From positions 32,746 to 96,745 of the forward strand of contig CAZBKM010000011.1 of NCBI GenBank assembly GCA_964492485.1: a DNA stretch of 64,000 bases, given 5' to 3'. The notes under the pieces were generated by a model. It was given only the letters and a program-made list of their open reading frames with translations, ran no database searches and had not been told where the DNA came from. Origin of the DNA: UBA5336 sp964492485. GTDB taxonomy: Bacteria; Pseudomonadota; Alphaproteobacteria; Caulobacterales; Hyphomonadaceae. Each line of letters begins with the position of its first letter. The first letter of the stretch is position 1. Both the position numbers and the translations under genes were made by a program. Below, one piece after another: positions 33,833 through 43,381 of the stretch.

Positions 33833-36490
33833 TTACTTTCGGCCCGTTCCATCGGCCGCTGCGGTCTCACTGCCCGACCCGGCGGTCTTGCGCCCCTTGG
33901 CGGCACGCTTGGGTTTCGACGTTGCGCCGCCGCTTTTGGCGGACTTCGCGCCGGACTTCGACCCGGATGGTTTCTTGCGTCCACCCTTTCCGCCCTTGGC
34001 GGCCTTTTCCGCGACCAGCGCGACGGCCTGGTCCAGCGTCACCTCTTCAGGCGGGGCGTCCTTGGGCAGCGTCGCATTGATCTTTCCGTGCTTCACATAG
34101 GGTCCGTAGCGGCCTGCATAGACGGCGACGGGTTGTCCATCCTCGGGGTGCTGGCCCAGCTCGCGCAGGGGCGTGGCTGCGGCCCCGCGACCGCCTCGGG
34201 GATTGGCACGCTTTTCCTCGATCAGGCTGACGGCCCGATTCAGTCCGATCTCGAAGACGTCCTCGATGCCCGGCAGGTTCGCGTAGATCTTTCCATGGTT
34301 CACATATGGCCCATACCGGCCGAGATTGGCGACGATCGGCGCCTCATCCTCGGGGTGGAGGCCCACCTCGCGCGGCAGGGAGAGGAGCTTCAGGGCGCGC
34401 TCGAGCGTCAGCTCGTCCGGCGCCCAGCCCTTCGGCAGGCTGGTCCGCTTCGGCTTGCCATCGCCCTCTGCCTCGCCGAGCTGCACATAGGGCCCGAACC
34501 GGCCGGTGCGCAGGGTCACCTCCTGGCCCGTTGCGGGGTCCGTGCCCAGCGTCTCGCCCTCCGGATTGATCGCCGCCTGCTCCTGGGAGTCGGCTGAGAA
34601 GGCGCGCGTGTACTTGCAGTCCGGGTAGCGTGAGCAACCGACGAACGCGCCGTGGCGCCCGAGCTTCAGGCTGAGTTCCCCGGCCTCGCATGACGGACAC
34701 AGGCGCGGATTCGGCTTCGGATTGCCTTCGCTGTCATGCGCCGGGAACACGTATGGACCAAGGGCCTCATTGAGCGCGTCCAGCACTTCGGACACGCGCA
34801 GATCACGCGTTTCGGAGAGGGCGGCCTGAAATTCCTGCCAGAAGGACTCAAGGAACGCCTTCCAGTCGAGCCGGCCGTCGGAGATGATGTCGAGCTGCTC
34901 TTCCAGTTCGGCGGTGAAGTCGTACTCCACGTATCGTTGGAAGAAATTCTCGAGGAAGGCCGTCACCAGACGACCCTTGTCTTCGGGAATGAGCTGTTTC
35001 TTCTCGATCCTCACATAGTCGCGGTCTTCCAGCGTCGACAGGGTGGAGGCGTAGGTGGACGGTCGGCCGATCCCCAGCTCCTCGAGCTTCTTGACCAGCG
35101 AGGCTTCGGTGTAGCGCGGCGGCGGTTGGGTGAAGTGCTGCGTGGGTTCCGCCTCCACGAGGTCGGCATGATTGCCCGCCGCCAGTTTCGGCAGCCGCTT
35201 GTCGCCTTCCTCGTCGTCGCTGTCGTCGCGTCCCTCGGTGTAGAGACGGATGAACCCGTCAAAGACCATGACCTGTCCACTGGCGCGTAACTGGGCGCGG
35301 CCGTCGCGCGACAGGAGGTCGATCGTGGTTCGCTCGAAGGTGGCGGCTTCCATCTGGCTTGCCACGGCACGGCGCCAGATCAGCGTATAAAGCTTGCGCA
35401 GATCGTCGTCACCGCCGCGGTAGGCTTCCGGCCGCAGACTGAAATCGGTGGGACGCACCGCCTCGTGGGCCTCCTGGGCGTTCTTGGCCTTGGAGGCGTA
35501 GCGGCGCGTCTTTTCCGGCAGGTAGCGCGCACCGTAGGACTCCCGGATCTCCTCGCGCGCGGCGGCATAGGCCTCCTCGGCCATGTTGACGCCATCGGTC
35601 CGCATATACGTGATACGGCCTTCCTCATAAAGCTTCTGGGCCGCCTGCATGGTGCGCTTCGCCGCAAAGCCCAGCTTGCGGGAGGCTTCCTGCTGCAGCG
35701 TCGACGTGATGAAGGGCGGTGGCGGGTTACGCCTGACCGGCTTGGCCTCCACCTCCGCGACGGTGTAGCCGCCTGCCTGTACGGCCTGCAGTGCCGCCAT
35801 CGCCGCTGCCTCGTCCGGCAGTGCGAACTTCTTGAGGGTCTCTCCGTCCAGCGCATGCAAACGGGCCTCGAATTCGCTGCCATCGGGCGCACGCATCCGA
35901 GCCTGGATCTGCCAGTACTCCTGGGGGACGAAGGTTTCGATCTCCAGTTCCCGCTCGCAGACGAGCCGCAGCGCGACCGACTGGACACGCCCCGCCGACC
36001 GCGCGCCCGGCAACTTCCGCCAGAGCACCGGCGACAGGTTGAAGCCAACCAGATAGTCCAGGGCGCGGCGCGCCAGATAGGCGGCGACCAGCTCGTCGTC
36101 GATATCGCGGGGCGCTTCCATGGCGCGTGTCACGGCGGATTTCGTGATGGCGTTGAACACCACACGTTGCACGTCGACACCTTTGAGCACCTTGCGCTTT
36201 CGCAGCACTTCCAGGAGATGCCAGGAAATCGCCTCGCCTTCGCGGTCGGGGTCGGTGGCCAGGATCAACTGGTCGGACTGCTTCACCGCCTCGGCGATCT
36301 CCCGAATCCGGGCGTTCGCCTTGCTGTCGGTTTCCCAGACCATGTCGAAGCCATTGTCGGGATCGACCGAACCGTCTTTCGACGGCAGATCGCGAATGTG
36401 GCCGTAGGAGGCGAAGACCTTGTAGTCCTGGCCAAGATACTTGTTGATCGTCTTGGCCTTCGCCGGGCTTTCTACAACCACAACCTTCAT
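33833..36490 (-). CDS. topA: DNA topoisomerase I
   Basis: A type IA topoisomerase relaxing negative supercoils. It begins MKVVVVESPAKAKTINKYLG (Toprim), with ILATDPDREGEAISW. The active-site Tyr is in RITYMRTDGVNM, at about residue 295. A Cys4 zinc element (CPSCEAG...CSRYPDC) is followed by GRFGPYV / GRYGPYV repeats typical of the alphaproteobacterial C-terminal domain. A Lys/Ser/Gly-rich tail ends the 885-aa protein. The start at 36490 is set by homology; the open frame continues upstream. A truncated repeat A abuts its stop. Confidence 0.96.
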   Translation of the reverse strand: MKVVVVESPAKAKTINKYLGQDYKVFASYGHIRDLPSKDGSVDPDNGFDMVWETDSKANARIREIAEAVKQSDQLILATDPDREGEAISWHLLEVLRKRKVLKGVDVQRVVFNAITKSAVTRAMEAPRDIDDELVAAYLARRALDYLVGFNLSPVLWRKLPGARSAGRVQSVALRLVCERELEIETFVPQEYWQIQARMRAPDGSEFEARLHALDGETLKKFALPDEAAAMAALQAVQAGGYTVAEVEAKPVRRNPPPPFITSTLQQEASRKLGFAAKRTMQAAQKLYEEGRITYMRTDGVNMAEEAYAAAREEIRESYGARYLPEKTRRYASKAKNAQEAHEAVRPTDFSLRPEAYRGGDDDLRKLYTLIWRRAVASQMEAATFERTTIDLLSRDGRAQLRASGQVMVFDGFIRLYTEGRDDSDDEEGDKRLPKLAAGNHADLVEAEPTQHFTQPPPRYTEASLVKKLEELGIGRPSTYASTLSTLEDRDYVRIEKKQLIPEDKGRLVTAFLENFFQRYVEYDFTAELEEQLDIISDGRLDWKAFLESFWQEFQAALSETRDLRVSEVLDALNEALGPYVFPAHDSEGNPKPNPRLCPSCEAGELSLKLGRHGAFVGCSRYPDCKYTRAFSADSQEQAAINPEGETLGTDPATGQEVTLRTGRFGPYVQLGEAEGDGKPKRTSLPKGWAPDELTLERALKLLSLPREVGLHPEDEAPIVANLGRYGPYVNHGKIYANLPGIEDVFEIGLNRAVSLIEEKRANPRGGRGAAATPLRELGQHPEDGQPVAVYAGRYGPYVKHGKINATLPKDAPPEEVTLDQAVALVAEKAAKGGKGGRKKPSGSKSGAKSAKSGGATSKPKRAAKGRKTAGSGSETAAADGTGRK

Positions 36491-36560
36491 TGGCGTCCAA
36501 TCCCCTTCGAGGCGGCGGAAACTGGGAGAGGGGTGACCCCCTGTCAAGCGAAAGCGACGC

Positions 36561-37685
36561 TCAGCCGTCCTCGCGATAGGCGATGAAGGTGCAGGCGGCG
36601 AACAGCGCAGCCAGCGCCGGCGACCAGGCGGCGACGGCCGGGGGCGCTGCGCCGGTCGCGCCCAGGCTCGCGGCGACTTGCGTGATGAAGAACAGTCCGA
36701 CCGCGGCGACGCCACCCGTCGCAATCAGCTGGGACGTGCCCCCGAGACGCGACAGCCTCAAACACACCAGCGCGCCGATCAGCGCCATGGCCACATACAA
36801 GGCTGGCGTTGCCGTCAGACCCCACCACCGCATCCGGTATCGGCCGGCATCCAGACCTGCCGCCGACGTCTGCTGGATGAAGCGGGGCAGGGTCCAGAAC
36901 CCTATCGTGTCGGGTGAGGCGAAACGGTCAAGCAGCTTCCCGGCGTCCAGCTCCGTCGGGATCGCCAGATAGTCGCGGCTGATCGGGCGGCGCCCGGGCA
37001 CATTCTCGACCAGATCCTCGAGTTGCCAGAAGCCATCTACGATCCGCGCACGCTTCGCATCGATCCGTCGCACGAAGCGGTAATTGTCGGTTGGCTGGCC
37101 ATTCCGGTAGACGCGCTCCTCCTCCAGAATCTTGACATCGGACAGGATCGTGCCGTTGCGGACGGCTTCTTCGGCGTGGATGACGATCTGGGTCGTCCCA
37201 TCGCCCTGACGCAGCCAGATGTCGCGTGTCGGCTGCTGGGCGCTGGGTGCATTGCCCTGGCGCAGGAGCTCGGCACGCTGGTTCTCGAACGCGGCGGTCA
37301 GGCGCGCCCCCAGCGGGTTCAAGACGCCGACCGAGACCAGGCTCATGGCCAGGGCCAGCGCGATCAGCGGCGAAAGGAACAGCCAGGCCGACATGCCGCT
37401 GGCACGGATCACGGCCAGTTCGGAGCGTCGGTTCAGCCTCGAGAAGGCGATCATGGCCGCGATCAGCAGGCCAAACGGCACGGTGGCTTCAACCAGCATC
37501 GGCAGTTTCATCAGCGAAAGTTGCACGGCCTGGACGGCGGACAGGTCGACATCGCCGCCCACCGTGCGCAACTGCTCCACCACGTCGACCAACAGGATCG
37601 CCACCACGAAGATCCCCATGACCATCGCGAAGGCGCTGAGGCACTGCAGGAAGATGTAGCGGTGGAGCCGGGGCAGCGCGATCAA
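36561..37685 (-). CDS. lptG: LPS export ABC transporter permease LptG
   Basis: A 374-aa YjgP/YjgQ-family permease of the LptB2FG complex, which pulls LPS from the inner membrane. Two three-helix blocks flank a periplasmic beta-jellyroll domain (about residues 130-270). The N-terminus MIALPRLHRYIFLQCLSAFAMV and the coupling segment SELAVIRASGMSAW are family features. Its ATG overlaps the lptF TGA by four bases. topA follows 70 bp downstream. Confidence 0.93.
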   Translation of the reverse strand: MIALPRLHRYIFLQCLSAFAMVMGIFVVAILLVDVVEQLRTVGGDVDLSAVQAVQLSLMKLPMLVEATVPFGLLIAAMIAFSRLNRRSELAVIRASGMSAWLFLSPLIALALAMSLVSVGVLNPLGARLTAAFENQRAELLRQGNAPSAQQPTRDIWLRQGDGTTQIVIHAEEAVRNGTILSDVKILEEERVYRNGQPTDNYRFVRRIDAKRARIVDGFWQLEDLVENVPGRRPISRDYLAIPTELDAGKLLDRFASPDTIGFWTLPRFIQQTSAAGLDAGRYRMRWWGLTATPALYVAMALIGALVCLRLSRLGGTSQLIATGGVAAVGLFFITQVAASLGATGAAPPAVAAWSPALAALFAACTFIAYREDG

Positions 37686-38833
37686 GCGGCGGCCTCCTGG
37701 CTCTCTTCGAGCCGGTCACGCAGCAGGAAGCGCCGGGTGCGTGTTTCGCCCAGACGGCGGGCACCATGGAACAGGAACCAGGCGACGGCCGCAATGGTGA
37801 CGATCGGGACGAGGTATTGCAGGATGATCAGCGCGGGATCGTCGGCACTGGCCGACTGGACTGCCAGCTGGATGATGAGCAGCACGATCGCGCCCCCCGT
37901 CGCCAGGCCGATCCGGAGCCCGTAGCCGCGTCGTGAGAAATCGCCACCGATCACGGCGAGCGCCGCAATCATGGCCATGGCGATATTAAGTAGCGGAGTG
38001 GTCAGCCTGGCGTGCCCCTCAGCGAGAAACGCCTCTTCATTCTGAACCTCCATATAGTTTCGTTCGTCTATGAAGAACAGTTCATGCAGATATCGGTCAG
38101 ATGACTTGAGAATTATTGTGCCGGATTCTCGCAAGAAGGGGCTCAGATCGAAAGTGTATTGCTCGAAATCGAGTATCGACAGGGCGCCATTCTCGTTCAG
38201 TTGGTGAATCTGCCCAATGCGCATGACGATGGCAGGCTTCCCGTCGACCTCGATCACCGCGCCCGACTGCGCCAGATAGTCAACTTCCCGTTGGGGGTCG
38301 CGGCTGTCCGAGATCAGGATGCCGCGCAGGTCGCCGCCCTGTGCATCACGGGCATAGAAGGTGAGCTGGTCGCTCGCCGAGGTGAACTGTCCCGGACGGA
38401 TCAGGGACGCGGCCAGGTCGGCGCGTGCGGCGGTGACGGTTTCCCGCATCTGACGCTGGGCCGTAGGCTGGACCCAGAGATTGACCACGAGATGGGCGAG
38501 GGCCGCGAAGACGGCGAGGCGGACGACCGGCGAGGCGACCTGCCAGCGTGTCATGCCGGCGGCCTGGGCCACGACGATCTCGCTGTCACGGTGGATCCGG
38601 TTGAGGGCCCACACGGTCGCGATGAACAGGGCCATCGGGGTCAGCAAGGCGATCACCTGGGGTGCGCCCAGCAAGACGACATAGAAGTAGGTCAGCGCCG
38701 ATTGTCGGTTCTCGATGATCAATTCGGTCTGGGACAGCCCCTGGACGAGCAGGGCCAGAAGCGCCAGACCGCCGACGATGACGACGACGGTGCGCAGGAT
38801 TTCGATGAAGAGATAGCGCTGAATACGGTACAT
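37682..38833 (-). CDS. lptF: LPS export ABC transporter permease LptF
   Basis: A 383-aa partner of LptG. It begins MYRIQRYLFIEILRTVVVIV, contains the coupling segment DSEIVVAQAAGMTRWQ and a periplasmic jellyroll domain in the middle, and ends with the second three-helix block. I chose the ATG at 38833 because homology starts there; an in-frame ATG at 38896 would add 21 unlikely residues. It is divergent from pepA. The lptF-lptG order with overlap is standard. Confidence 0.93.
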   Translation of the reverse strand: MYRIQRYLFIEILRTVVVIVGGLALLALLVQGLSQTELIIENRQSALTYFYVVLLGAPQVIALLTPMALFIATVWALNRIHRDSEIVVAQAAGMTRWQVASPVVRLAVFAALAHLVVNLWVQPTAQRQMRETVTAARADLAASLIRPGQFTSASDQLTFYARDAQGGDLRGILISDSRDPQREVDYLAQSGAVIEVDGKPAIVMRIGQIHQLNENGALSILDFEQYTFDLSPFLRESGTIILKSSDRYLHELFFIDERNYMEVQNEEAFLAEGHARLTTPLLNIAMAMIAALAVIGGDFSRRGYGLRIGLATGGAIVLLIIQLAVQSASADDPALIILQYLVPIVTIAAVAWFLFHGARRLGETRTRRFLLRDRLEESQEAAA

Positions 38834-38911
38834 CGGATCCTGATTGGCCGGCGGGGCTGCCGACGTCCTGGCGTTTCCCCAACTAGCGAGTTGCACGCCC
38901 CGCGTCGATGC

Positions 38912-39082
38912 TTAGGGCAGAGTCCGGCAGAAATGAACCATTTGACGGGGTGGAACCTGGGGCCTGGCCGGGGTCGTTCTGGCGCAAGGGTGCGACGCTA
39001 CCCGCATTGCCGGGCTTCACGCACCTGGCCCGGCCGAAAAATTCGGGCGACCGGTGATTCAATTTGGTCGAACTCTGCCCTA
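38912..39082. promoter_or_regulatory. Divergent lptF/pepA control region with inverted ACTCTGCCCTA arms
   Basis: The same 11-mer ACTCTGCCCTA points outwards toward both genes: on the minus strand at 38913-38923 and on the plus strand at 39072-39082. On the plus side it is preceded by TTGGTC and followed by GATTC, resembling an alphaproteobacterial -35/-10 arrangement ending 28 bp before the pepA ATG. It may be a pair of matching promoters or a shared operator. The space between (~150 bp) shows no gene. Confidence 0.45.
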
Positions 39083-39110
39083 GATTCCCAACGAAGAGGA
39101 GTATCTGCAT

Positions 39111-40583
39111 ATGAAAGTCAGTTTTTCCGATACGGCTGCGGCCGATATCCTGGCCTACGTGGTGGACGAGGGCGGGCGCTTGCCCAAAGCCGCCCAGCCG
39201 GTGGATGACGCGGTTGGCGGGCTGCTGACCGAGGCTTTGGCCGCGGGGCGGTTTACGGGCAAGCCTGGTCAGCATGCCATGGTCGTGCTGCCCCGGGGAC
39301 AGGAGGCGCGCCGCGCGGTACTGGTCGGCGGGGGCAAGGCTGACGCGCGTGACGCGCTGGCATGGCAGAAGATCGGTGCCGGACTGGTCAAATCGGTCGG
39401 GTCAAGCGGCTTTCCCTCGGTCGCGCTCCACGCCGATACGGTTGAGGGGGCGATCCACGCCGCCCAGGGGGCGAAGCTCGCCGCCTACCGCTTCGACACG
39501 TATTTCACCAAGCAGACGGAGGATCAGAAACCGAGCCTCAAGGCCATGACGCTTGTGGTGGATGACCCGAAGGCGGCAAAGGCTGCCTTCAAGCCGCTCG
39601 ACGCGGTCAGCGACGGCACCGCCCTGACGCGCGACCTGATGAACGAACCCCCGAACGTCCTTTATCCCGAGGCCTTCGCCAAACGGTTGAAGGAGTTGGA
39701 GAAGCACGGGCTCGAGGTCGAAGTCCTGGGCGAGAAGGAGATGCGGAAGCTGGGAATGGGCGCGCTTCTGGGCGTCGGACAGGGCTCGGTTCGCGAAAGC
39801 CAGCTCGTGATCCTAAAATGGACCGGCGCCAAGGAGTCCGAGGCCGATCCCGTGGCGCTCGTGGGCAAGGGCGTGTGTTTCGACACCGGCGGCATCTCGA
39901 TCAAGCCGGGTCCGCAGATGGAGGACATGAAGGGCGACATGGGAGGCGCCGCGGCGGTGGCTGGCACCATGCTGGCCCTGGCAAAACGGAAGGCCAGGAC
40001 GAATGTGGTCGGCCTGGTGGGTCTTGTCGAGAACATGCCCGACGGGAATGCGCAGAGGCCAGGCGATATCGTGACCTCCGCCTCCGGCCAGACGATCGAG
40101 ATCCAGAACACCGATGCGGAGGGCCGCCTCGTCCTCGCCGACGTGCTCTGGTATGCCCAGGAACATTACAAGCCCCGTGCGATCGTCGATCTTGCCACGC
40201 TGACCGGCGCCATCATCATCTCGCTCGGCCACGAGCATGCCGGCCTGTTCACGCCTGACGAGACGCTGGGCGAAGCGCTTCTGGCCGCTGGCCTGGCCTC
40301 TGGCGAGACCGTTTGGCGCCTGCCGATGGGCGATCCCTATGACAGGATGCTGAAGTCCAAATTCGCGGACATGCGCAATATTGGCGGGCGCGCCGCGGGC
40401 TCGATCACGGCGGCGCAGTTCCTCAAGCGGTTTGTGAAGGACGGCGTCGCCTGGGCGCATCTCGACATAGCCGGCGTGGCCTGGCGCGAGGGGGACAAGG
40501 ATCCGACCGATCCGTCATGGGCCTCGGGGTTCGGTCCTCGCCTCCTCGACCGTTGGATCGCCGACAATTACGAGCCGGCTTAG
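39111..40583 (+). CDS. pepA: Leucyl aminopeptidase
   Basis: A 490-aa M17 metallo-aminopeptidase (hexamer). The signature NTDAEGRLVLADVLWYA is present, as are the metal ligands in ALVGKGVCFDTGGISIKPG (Lys and Asp) and MKGDMGGAAAV. The N-terminal domain is the usual macro-like regulatory domain. It releases N-terminal residues from peptides. It starts after GAGGAG. Its TAG is directly followed by repeat B copy 5. Confidence 0.95.
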   Translation: MKVSFSDTAAADILAYVVDEGGRLPKAAQPVDDAVGGLLTEALAAGRFTGKPGQHAMVVLPRGQEARRAVLVGGGKADARDALAWQKIGAGLVKSVGSSGFPSVALHADTVEGAIHAAQGAKLAAYRFDTYFTKQTEDQKPSLKAMTLVVDDPKAAKAAFKPLDAVSDGTALTRDLMNEPPNVLYPEAFAKRLKELEKHGLEVEVLGEKEMRKLGMGALLGVGQGSVRESQLVILKWTGAKESEADPVALVGKGVCFDTGGISIKPGPQMEDMKGDMGGAAAVAGTMLALAKRKARTNVVGLVGLVENMPDGNAQRPGDIVTSASGQTIEIQNTDAEGRLVLADVLWYAQEHYKPRAIVDLATLTGAIIISLGHEHAGLFTPDETLGEALLAAGLASGETVWRLPMGDPYDRMLKSKFADMRNIGGRAAGSITAAQFLKRFVKDGVAWAHLDIAGVAWREGDKDPTDPSWASGFGPRLLDRWIADNYEPA

Positions 40584-40584
40584 G

Positions 40585-40684
40585 GCAAGTTCGGAGCAAA
40601 CGGACTCGGTTGCGAACGGATACTTGCGCAATATTAATGATGTAAAGCGACGGTCTGGAGTGAAACGAAAGACCGGCGCTTTAG
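40585..40684. repeat. Dispersed palindromic repeat, family B, copy 5
   Basis: The best-preserved copy: GCAAGTTCGGAGCAAACGG at the left, GACCGGCGCTTTAG at the right. Stem 1 pairs CAAGT with ACTTG and GCAA with TTGC. Stem 2 pairs TAAAGCG-CGGTCT with AGACCG-CGCTTTA (one bulge per arm). It starts one base after the pepA TAG and precedes holC on the same strand. Confidence 0.87.
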
Positions 40685-40709
40685 GGGGGGGCGGAGCGGA
40701 GGGACGGCG

Positions 40710-41195
40710 ATGTCCGAAGCCGATCCAGCAGGCGGGCCCGGTCCGGAATGGTGGTTCTACCACCTGGAACGGACAGGGCCGGACGAGGCGGCGGGGCCGC
40801 TGGTCGCCAAATGTCTGGAGCGCGGCTGGCGCGTGCTGGCGGTCTCGCCAAGCGCTGCCCGCCGCGCCGCTCTGGACGAGGCCCTGTGGACCCACGACGC
40901 CGACAGCTTCCTGCCGCACGGCCAGGCCGATGCGCCGGGGATCGACCCGGCCCGGCAGCCGATCCTGATCGCGGGCGACGTGATCGCCACAAACGGTGCG
41001 CAGGCCCTGCTCCTGCTCGACGGGATGGAGGCGCCGGTGGATGCGCCCTTCGCGCGTTGCATGGTGATGTTCGACGGGGCGGACGCCGAAACGCGCGCCA
41101 TCGCACGCCGCCAGTACAAGGACGCGAAGGCGGCGGGGCGGGTCTGCAAGTACTTCCAGCAGACCCCGAGCAAGGGGTGGCGCCAGGCCGACTGA
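40710..41195 (+). CDS. holC: DNA polymerase III chi subunit
   Basis: A 161-aa HolC protein linking the clamp loader to SSB. It has the N-terminal EWWFYHLERTGPDEAAGPLVAKCL, the DALWTHDADSFLPHG-like ALWTHDADSFLPHG motif, PILIAGD, and a final TPSKGWRQ. Alphaproteobacterial pepA and holC are often adjacent, as here. A repeat B lies between the two genes. Start ATG 40710 follows GGAGCGGAGGG. Confidence 0.88.
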   Translation: MSEADPAGGPGPEWWFYHLERTGPDEAAGPLVAKCLERGWRVLAVSPSAARRAALDEALWTHDADSFLPHGQADAPGIDPARQPILIAGDVIATNGAQALLLLDGMEAPVDAPFARCMVMFDGADAETRAIARRQYKDAKAAGRVCKYFQQTPSKGWRQAD

Positions 41196-41290
41196 CTCGT
41201 GGATGTGCCCATGGTTGCGCGCACCGCGCCCCCCGGCTATAGGCCGCCCGACATCCCAGACCTCTGACTGCCCTCCAAGGAGCCTCCCGC

Positions 41291-41713
41291 ATGGCCGTCC
41301 AACGTACCTTTTCGATCATCAAGCCTGACGCCACAGAGCGGAACCTGACCGGCGCGATCAACGCCGTGATCGAGGAGGCGGGCCTGCGCATCGTTGCCCA
41401 GCGCCGTATCCGCATGACCCGTGAGCAAGCCGAGCGCTTCTACGACGTTCACCGCGAGCGCCCCTTTTTCGGTGAGCTTGTCGACTTCATGACGTCGGGA
41501 CCGGTGGTGGTGCAGGTGCTGGAAGGTGACGAGGCCGTCTCCACCTATCGCCAGGTCATGGGGGCCACCAACCCCGCCGACGCCGAGGACGGCACGATCC
41601 GCAAGCTCTATGCCCTCTCGATCGGCGAGAATTCGGTCCACGGCTCCGACAGCGCAGAGAATGCCGACCTGGAGATCCGCCAGTTCTTCGCGGAGGCCGA
41701 TATCGTCGGCTGA
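41291..41713 (+). CDS. ndk: Nucleoside-diphosphate kinase
   Basis: A 140-aa enzyme transferring the gamma-phosphate among nucleoside triphosphates. The phosphorylated His117 lies in ENSVHGSDSAE. N-terminal QRTFSIIKPDATERNL is characteristic. The start follows AAGGAG. It stands alone between holC and the convergent purS gene. Confidence 0.96.
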   Translation: MAVQRTFSIIKPDATERNLTGAINAVIEEAGLRIVAQRRIRMTREQAERFYDVHRERPFFGELVDFMTSGPVVVQVLEGDEAVSTYRQVMGATNPADAEDGTIRKLYALSIGENSVHGSDSAENADLEIRQFFAEADIVG

Positions 41714-41780
41714 CACGCCAGCGGTCGGGCCGTGTGACAGGCGGGTGCGGGGCACCTGCGTTCGCCGGCCCGGCAGCCGC

Positions 41781-42023
41781 TCAGGCGATGTCGATGCGGT
41801 AGCTTTCGATCACGGTGTTCGCGAGCAGCCTTTCGCACATCTCGCGCACCCGCGCTTCGGCCGTGGCCGTGTCCGCCATGTCGCCAAGGTCGAGCTCGAT
41901 CACACGCCCGATTCGCGCCTCGGCGATTTCGTCGAAGCCCATGCGCTGCAGGGTGTCGGCGACCGCCCTGCCCTGGGGGTCCAGCACGCCTGGCTTGAGG
42001 CCCACATGCACGATCGCTTTCAT
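41781..42023 (-). CDS. purS: Phosphoribosylformylglycinamidine synthase subunit PurS
   Basis: An 80-aa protein, the small subunit of the PurSQL FGAM synthetase, used in place of the large single-chain PurL of enterics. It starts MKAIVHVGLKPGVLDPQG after GGGAG and includes the VRVG-type segment IAEARIGRVIELDL. purC lies 25 bp upstream on the same strand. purQ and purL, usually next, are absent because ndk converges from the other side. Confidence 0.92.
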   Translation of the reverse strand: MKAIVHVGLKPGVLDPQGRAVADTLQRMGFDEIAEARIGRVIELDLGDMADTATAEARVREMCERLLANTVIESYRIDIA

Positions 42024-42048
42024 CGCCACGCTCCCGGTCTGAGGGTGC

Positions 42049-42816
42049 CTATTTCGGGCCGCCAAACGCGACGATGTTGTCGGCACCACCGGTTTCCTTG
42101 ATGATTCCAAGGCGCCGCGCAACCTCGGCATAGGCGTCCGTCACGCCGCCCAGGTCGCGGCGAAAGCGGTCCTTGTCCAGTTTGTTGCCGGTCTCCATGT
42201 CCCACAGCCGGCAGCTGTCGGGGCTGATCTCGTCGGCGAGGATCGTTCGGACCATCTCCCCCTCGAAGTGGCGCCCGAACTCCAGCTTGAAGTCGACCAG
42301 ACGGATGCTGACCGCCGAGAACAGGCCCGACATGAAATCGTTCACCCGCAGCGACAGGGAGATCATGTCGTCCACCTCCTGGGGCGAGGCCCAGTTGAAG
42401 GCGCCGATATGCTCCTCCGTCACCAGGGGGTCACCCAGATCGTCGCGCTTGTAGTAGAACTCGACAATGGCGCGGGGAAGTGGTTCGCCCTCCGGCAGGC
42501 CGAGCCGGCGCGACAGGGAGCCGGCCGCCACATTGCGCACCACCACTTCCAGGGGAATGATCTCCACTTTCCGGATCAGCTGTTCGCGCATGTTCAGGCG
42601 ACGGATGAAGTGGTTCGGAATGCCAACCGCCGCCAGACGGGTCATCATGAATTCCGAGATGCGGTTGTTCAGCACGCCCTTTCCGTCGAGCACGGCGCGC
42701 TTCTCGGCGTTAAAGGCCGTTGCGTCGTCCTTGAAGTACTGGATCAGGGTACCGGGCTCGGGTCCTTCGTAAAGGATCTTCGCCTTGCCCTCATAGATTA
42801 GGCGCCTGCGGGACAT
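42049..42816 (-). CDS. purC: SAICAR synthetase
   Basis: A 255-aa enzyme joining CAIR and aspartate in purine synthesis. The N-terminal ATP loop YEGKAKILYEG is present, as are PLEVVVRNVAAGSLSRRLG and the LVDFKLEFGR and DEISPDSCRLWD signatures. It is the first gene of a purC-purS unit. It is divergent from the zeta-subunit gene with a 212-bp gap in which I see no gene. Confidence 0.96.
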   Translation of the reverse strand: MSRRRLIYEGKAKILYEGPEPGTLIQYFKDDATAFNAEKRAVLDGKGVLNNRISEFMMTRLAAVGIPNHFIRRLNMREQLIRKVEIIPLEVVVRNVAAGSLSRRLGLPEGEPLPRAIVEFYYKRDDLGDPLVTEEHIGAFNWASPQEVDDMISLSLRVNDFMSGLFSAVSIRLVDFKLEFGRHFEGEMVRTILADEISPDSCRLWDMETGNKLDKDRFRRDLGGVTDAYAEVARRLGIIKETGGADNIVAFGGPK

Positions 42817-43028
42817 CTGCGTTGGACCGTCCTTCCGGGAAAAGTACTTGGTTTGATAGCGGGAATGGCGTCATGCGCCGAGTCGCTCCCGCCAGCCGGC
42901 GGACCTTACTCCACCGAAGGGGCGGCGACAAACGCTCATCGCCGCACCACCGCCGGTTTCGCTTGATCGGTTGGGGCCGGGGCGCGTATCAAGCAGGAAA
43001 GCCACCCAGCCAGAACGAGGCCGAACGC

Positions 43029-43361
43029 ATGAGCACCTTTGACGACCGGGAACGTGCCGAGGAAGCCCACTATGCGCTTGATCAGGAAACCCAGTTCAAG
43101 GTCATGGCGCGCCGCAACAAGCTTCTCGGGCTCTGGGCGGCCGACGTGATGGGCATGACCGGCGCCGAGGCCGAGGCCTACGCCAAGGCGGTGATGCGCT
43201 CCGACCTCGAGGAGCCGGGCGATGAAGATGTGTTCCGCAAGGTTCGCGGCGATTTCGACGCCCGCGGGATCGAACGCAGCGACGCCCAGATCCGCGAACA
43301 GATGGCGGAACTGCTTCCCGTTGCCCGCGAGGAGATCATGAAGGGCCAGGCCAAGGAGTAG
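43029..43361 (+). CDS. F1-ATPase inhibitor zeta subunit (DUF1476)
   Basis: A 110-aa helical protein that in alphaproteobacteria inserts into the F1 motor and blocks ATP hydrolysis. The family pattern MSTFDDRERAEEAHYALDQE and MARRNKLLGLWAADVMGMTG is clear, followed by EDVFRKVRGDF. The N-terminal inhibitory segment is intact. It starts after a GAGG site at 43029. It is divergent from purC, a common alphaproteobacterial neighbour. It ends 20 bp before repeat A copy 5. Confidence 0.88.
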   Translation: MSTFDDRERAEEAHYALDQETQFKVMARRNKLLGLWAADVMGMTGAEAEAYAKAVMRSDLEEPGDEDVFRKVRGDFDARGIERSDAQIREQMAELLPVAREEIMKGQAKE

Positions 43362-43381
43362 CGCTGGCCGATCGCGCACCA

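Noticed and set aside
40624..40968. Small gene beginning inside repeat B copy 5
   Set aside because: The start lies in the repeat and the frame is a shadow of holC; similar peptide strings appear at every B copy because the repeat is open in several frames.
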